A stretch of 64,000 nt of DNA from Areca catechu (taxonomy: Eukaryota; Streptophyta; Magnoliopsida; Arecales; Arecaceae): assembly GCA_021397845.1 (NCBI GenBank), contig CM038046.1:59972021-60036020 (forward strand), written 5' to 3'. Positions 60,001-64,000 of the stretch are shown here, in pieces; the first letter of the stretch is position 1, and every line of letters begins with the position of its first letter. The notes under the pieces are model-generated. The model was not told the origin of the DNA. It saw only the letters and a program-made list of their open reading frames with translations, and did no database searches. The position numbers and the translations under genes are program-made.

Positions 60001-63000
60001 TATAGTCTTAGGAAGGTCATGTAACCTAACCACATGATCTAGGAAAAGTTGGGCGACTCTGGATGCATCAAAAGTTTGAGAGCACGGTATAAAATGGGCC
60101 ATTTTGAGAAACCTATCGACCACTACACTTATGGAGTCATGTTTCCTAAGGGTTTTAGGTTGGCCTAACACAAAGTCCATGATAAGATGCTACCATAGAC
60201 GATCTGGTACAAACAAAGGGGTATATAAACCAGTGTTTTGCTTATGCTATTTTGCAATAGCACAAGTTCGACATCTGGATACTATGTTAGCAACATCCCA
60301 TTTTAAACTAGGCCAAAAGAACTGGTCCTCTATAGTTAAGATAGTCTTGTTTCTACCAAAGTGACCAGCAAGGCCTCTTGCATGGGTTTCTAAGACTAAG
60401 AATTCTCTAAGTGAAGTCCTGGGAATACAGAGTCTATTGTTTTTAAATAGATAACCATCTTGAAGAGTGTATTCACCATGGGTACTAGATGGTCCTTGGC
60501 TAAGGGATTGAGAAATTTCACTAAAGTCAGGACATGTCTCATATTCTCTTTTCAATCGATCGAACCCAATGACTTTAGTGCTAATAGTGTTTAACAGCAA
60601 GGCACGTTGACTAAGGGCATCTGCTACCTTGTTTTCAGTTCCAGCCTGATGTTTCAATACAAAGGTATAGGATTGTATAAACTCTACCCACTTGGCATGA
60701 CTAGGGTTTAACTTTTTCTGGGAGTTTAGGAATTGGAGTGCTTCATGGTCAGAATAAAGGACAAACTCCTGGGATAGTAAATAATGTCTCCAATATCTAA
60801 GGACTTGTACTATCGCATAAAATTCCTTATCATAGGTTGAGTATTTAAGCTTAGCCTCATTAAGTTTTTCATTAAAGAAGGCTACTAGGTGAATTTCTTG
60901 GCTCAGAACTCCTCCTATGCCTACTCCCGATGCATCACAAGCTACCTCAAAGAATTTGGAAAAATCAGATAACCTCAAGATTGGTGCTTATGTCATGTTA
61001 TTCTTGATTTCTAGGAAGGCCCTATCAGTTGCTTTAGTCCATTCAAAATTGCCCTTCCTAATACAATTAGTTATGGGTGCCACTATGGTGCTAAATCCGC
61101 TGATAAATCTCCTATAGAAAGTGGCTAGACCATGGAAACTACGTACCTCATGGATACTATTGGGTACTAGCCTCTCTACTATAGATTTAACCTTTTCAGG
61201 ATCAGCTGACACTCCGTCAGGGGTCACTACAAATCCTAGGAAGACAACTCTATGGGTCATGAAATCAAACTTCTTTAAATTAGCATAGAGATTCTCCTTC
61301 CTAAAGGTTTGGCAAATCTGTCTTAAATGATCCAAGTGGTCTTCCTTAGTCCTACTGTAGATTAGGATGTCATCAAAATAAACCACTACAAATTTTTCTA
61401 TGAACATACTTAGGACTCGGGTCATAATTCTCATAAACATGCTAGGGGCATTGGATAACCCAAATGGCATAACAACCCATTCATACAGACCATCCTTAGT
61501 TTTCAAAGCAGTCTTCCATTCATCCCTTGGTCTGATTCTAACCTAATGATAGCCACTCTTAAGGTCAATTTTTGAAAATATGGTTGCAACGGCCATCACA
61601 TCTAACATATCGTCCAATCTGGGGATGGGAAACCTATACTTCAAAGTGATTTTATTTATGGCATGGCTATTGACACACATCCTCCACGTGCCATCTTTCT
61701 TAGGGATTAATAGGGCTGGTACAGCACAAGGACTTAAGCTCTCCCTAAAAAATCCTTTTCTAAGGAGTTCACCTACCTATCTTTGAAGCTCTAAATGTTC
61801 AGTTGGGTTCATTCTCTAGTGGGGCAGGTTGGGTAGGGTGGCTTCTGGGACTAGATCTATATAGCATGTTGGATGTCCATAAGTGGTGGTAGCTGGTCAG
61901 GTAAATCATCAGGAAATATATCATTAAATTCACTAAAGATTCCCTTAACCTCCTGAGGGTACTCTTTATTAGATTGAATAGGCATTTCTTTTATAGCTAA
62001 CATCCAAACTGTAGTTTTCTCAGATATCTCTTTCTCTAGCTCTTTAGCAGTGATTAAATTAACTCCAGACTTTTTTCTTTTAGTGAGCTAGATCCTCTCT
62101 TAACTGTTTCCTGAGGTGGGGTGGGGTTAATGGTAATCTTCTTCCCTTGGAAGCTAAATATACATGCATTAGACCGGCCATATAGGGTAGCATCATGATC
62201 GTAAAGCCAAGGTCTACCTAATATTATATTGATAACTACCATGGGCACAATATCACACCACACTCTATCCAGATAGGATTGAAGCTGGATCTGAACATGG
62301 CATTTGGACTTAATGGGTATGGATGTAAAATATATCCAAGATACCTTATACTAGCTAGGATGGGGAACTGGGCTTAAGCCTATGGTTTTGACTGCCTTAT
62401 GTGAGATGGCATTCACACAGCTCCCGCTATCTATGATAATCTTGCATACCTTATCCTTAATATTCATAAAGGTTTGTAGAATGTTAGTCATACACCAATC
62501 TACCTTTGTCTTGGTCTAAGACAGGATGCACCAAACTACCCTTACTAGGTTAGACTGATCAAATTCCTCCTCGTCTCCTTCATATTCCTCTATCAAGTCT
62601 GCCTTAGCTTCATAAATCTCTTCTTCCACATCATCATTGGGTTCAGGCTCCTCCTCCTCAAGCTCTGCTATGTGGAAAGATCTGGTGAGACATTGGCTAG
62701 CATATGACCTACCTTGTTGCATCTAAAGCAAGCATTGGGGCTGGGGCTTAGGGCTTTCTGAAATGCAGGTGCCTTACCCTCATCCATCCTAAAGGGTGCA
62801 AAGTTGCTAAACCTAGATTGACTCGAGCTAGGGTTGGGTCAAAGTAAGTTAGGGTTGGGATGGGTTGGGTTGGGATTGGATCGAATTAGGTTAGGGTTCG
62901 GTCGGACTAGGTTGGGGTTCGATCTGACTAGGTTGATGTTGATTCAGACTGGGTTGGGATTGGGTCAACCTTGGTATACCTTACTTGGGTTTGCTTTTGG

Positions 63001-64000
63001 GAAAGGGGCATTGTTCCTAGTAGCTTCAGATCCCTGGTATGTCGGTTCCCTTTGGAATTGTTCGTAATGTCTAGCTATCTGGTATGCTTACTCTAAATCG
63101 GTGACCTCCCTCATATACAGCTCTCTTTGGATATCTTCATGTAATCCAGTTCTAAACCTAGACAAGGTTTGTGCTAGAGACTCAGGTTCATTACACCTAA
63201 TGACGAAGTCATCAAACTGGGCGATATAATATGATACGGACCTATTCCCTTGACGTATTCTATTCCATTGGTCTATGAGTTTCTGATTGTAGGATTCAGG
63301 AAGGTATTTCTTCTTAAGTTTCAATTTCATGTCTTTCCAGGTGGTTATAGGAAGAAATGCTTGTTGTCTCCTAGTACTCTCAAGGTTAGCCCAATGTAGC
63401 CTAGCCTGATGAACTAGCCTCATCTTTGCAAATTTATACTTCCTTTCTCCACTCATTTCATACCACTCAAAATAATAATCCATGTCACCATCCCAATTTA
63501 CGTAGACCTTTGGTTCTAGACTATCATCAAAGGTGGGTGCCTCCACCCTAATGCTTCTCATGGCCCTCTCATCTTGATCACAAACTTCATGGTAGGGCCT
63601 TCTATGATTGGGTTCCTGGATAGGGTCAAGGTCTTGGACTGTCCTAGGGTTGGGCTCCTGATATGTCCCCTAGTGTTGGACTCTTCTAGGGTTGGGATCT
63701 ATAAATTGGTCATGGTTTTGATCTCCCTTAGGGTTATGTGAGGTGGAAAGGGGTGACTTAGGATCTGGTTCAATATTGGACTCTTACGTTCTTTCTATGG
63801 TACCTAATCGATTTTCTACCTGGTCTAACCTATTGGTTTATTGGTCAATTCTATGGGTTGCTTGGTTATTCAATTGGGTCATTTGGTCAAATCTATGATT
63901 CATTTGGTTCATCTGGGTGGTCAACTAGGTAAGCTGGTTTTGGGATTGGGTATTGGATTGGTCGAACTTATGGTTCATCTGGGTGGTCAATTGGGTATTC

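Overview
The window looks like a stretch of plant nuclear heterochromatin made almost entirely of nested LTR retrotransposons. Evidence for a flowering plant: Ty3/gypsy elements with chromodomain-bearing integrases, a Tat-lineage element with a second RNase H and an antisense extra ORF, tRNA-iMet-type primer binding sites (TGGTATCAGAGC and variants), and a relic of a CACTA (En/Spm) transposase. I cannot name the species. I see no convincing host gene, tRNA, rRNA or CRISPR array. Nearly all open frames are pieces of decayed gag-pol or chance frames in GC-rich filler.

Order of insertion, from target site duplications (TSDs) and interrupted reading frames: a CACTA relic (5268-5878) is cut by a Tat-like fragment, here called Y (5879-8319). 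Y is cut by H (8320-11810, minus strand), a non-autonomous chromovirus-like element. H gag is cut by X (11811-54122, TSD gggta/gggtc) and again at 54187 by E, which runs off the right edge. X is a Tat-lineage element of about 10.7 kb once its passengers are removed. It carries C (11844-14529, TSD cagaa) in its 5' LTR, a left-truncated three-LTR array B0/B1 (about 20479-33549), G (34353-42946, minus strand, TSD gaaaa) and B2 (44393-51687, TSD atccc). The 3' LTR of B1 carries composite A (27607-32411, TSD gaaga). E carries D (56473-59813, TSD gaaag/aaaag). The left edge holds F (1-2555) and a solo LTR (3113-4986, TSD attat).

The elements fall into three functional groups. (1) Autonomous-type elements: G and E encode gag, protease, reverse transcriptase, RNase H, integrase and a chromodomain on the minus strand, and X encodes the Tat set on the plus strand. 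All are broken by stops and frameshifts. (2) Gag-delta-pol elements: B0, B1, B2, the internal unit K inside A, and H lack protease, RT and RNase H. In each, a gag-derived ORF passes through an uncharacterised acidic linker into the same point of the integrase core (motif YFWKTLWHLLGT) and then into the integrase tail, with a chromodomain in B and H. They probably depended on enzymes from G/E-like relatives. (3) Very small or GC-filled elements: A-type LTR pairs with 149 bp between them, D with 85 bp between its LTRs, and C and F with GC-rich non-pol interiors.

The most unusual signals are the shared gag-linker-delta-integrase architecture, a row of seven related small hairpins in the transcribed part of the C LTR, primer-binding sites duplicated into LTR ends, a three-LTR tandem with an exact 5190 bp period, and composite A, in which an opposite-strand internal region begins exactly at a primer binding site.
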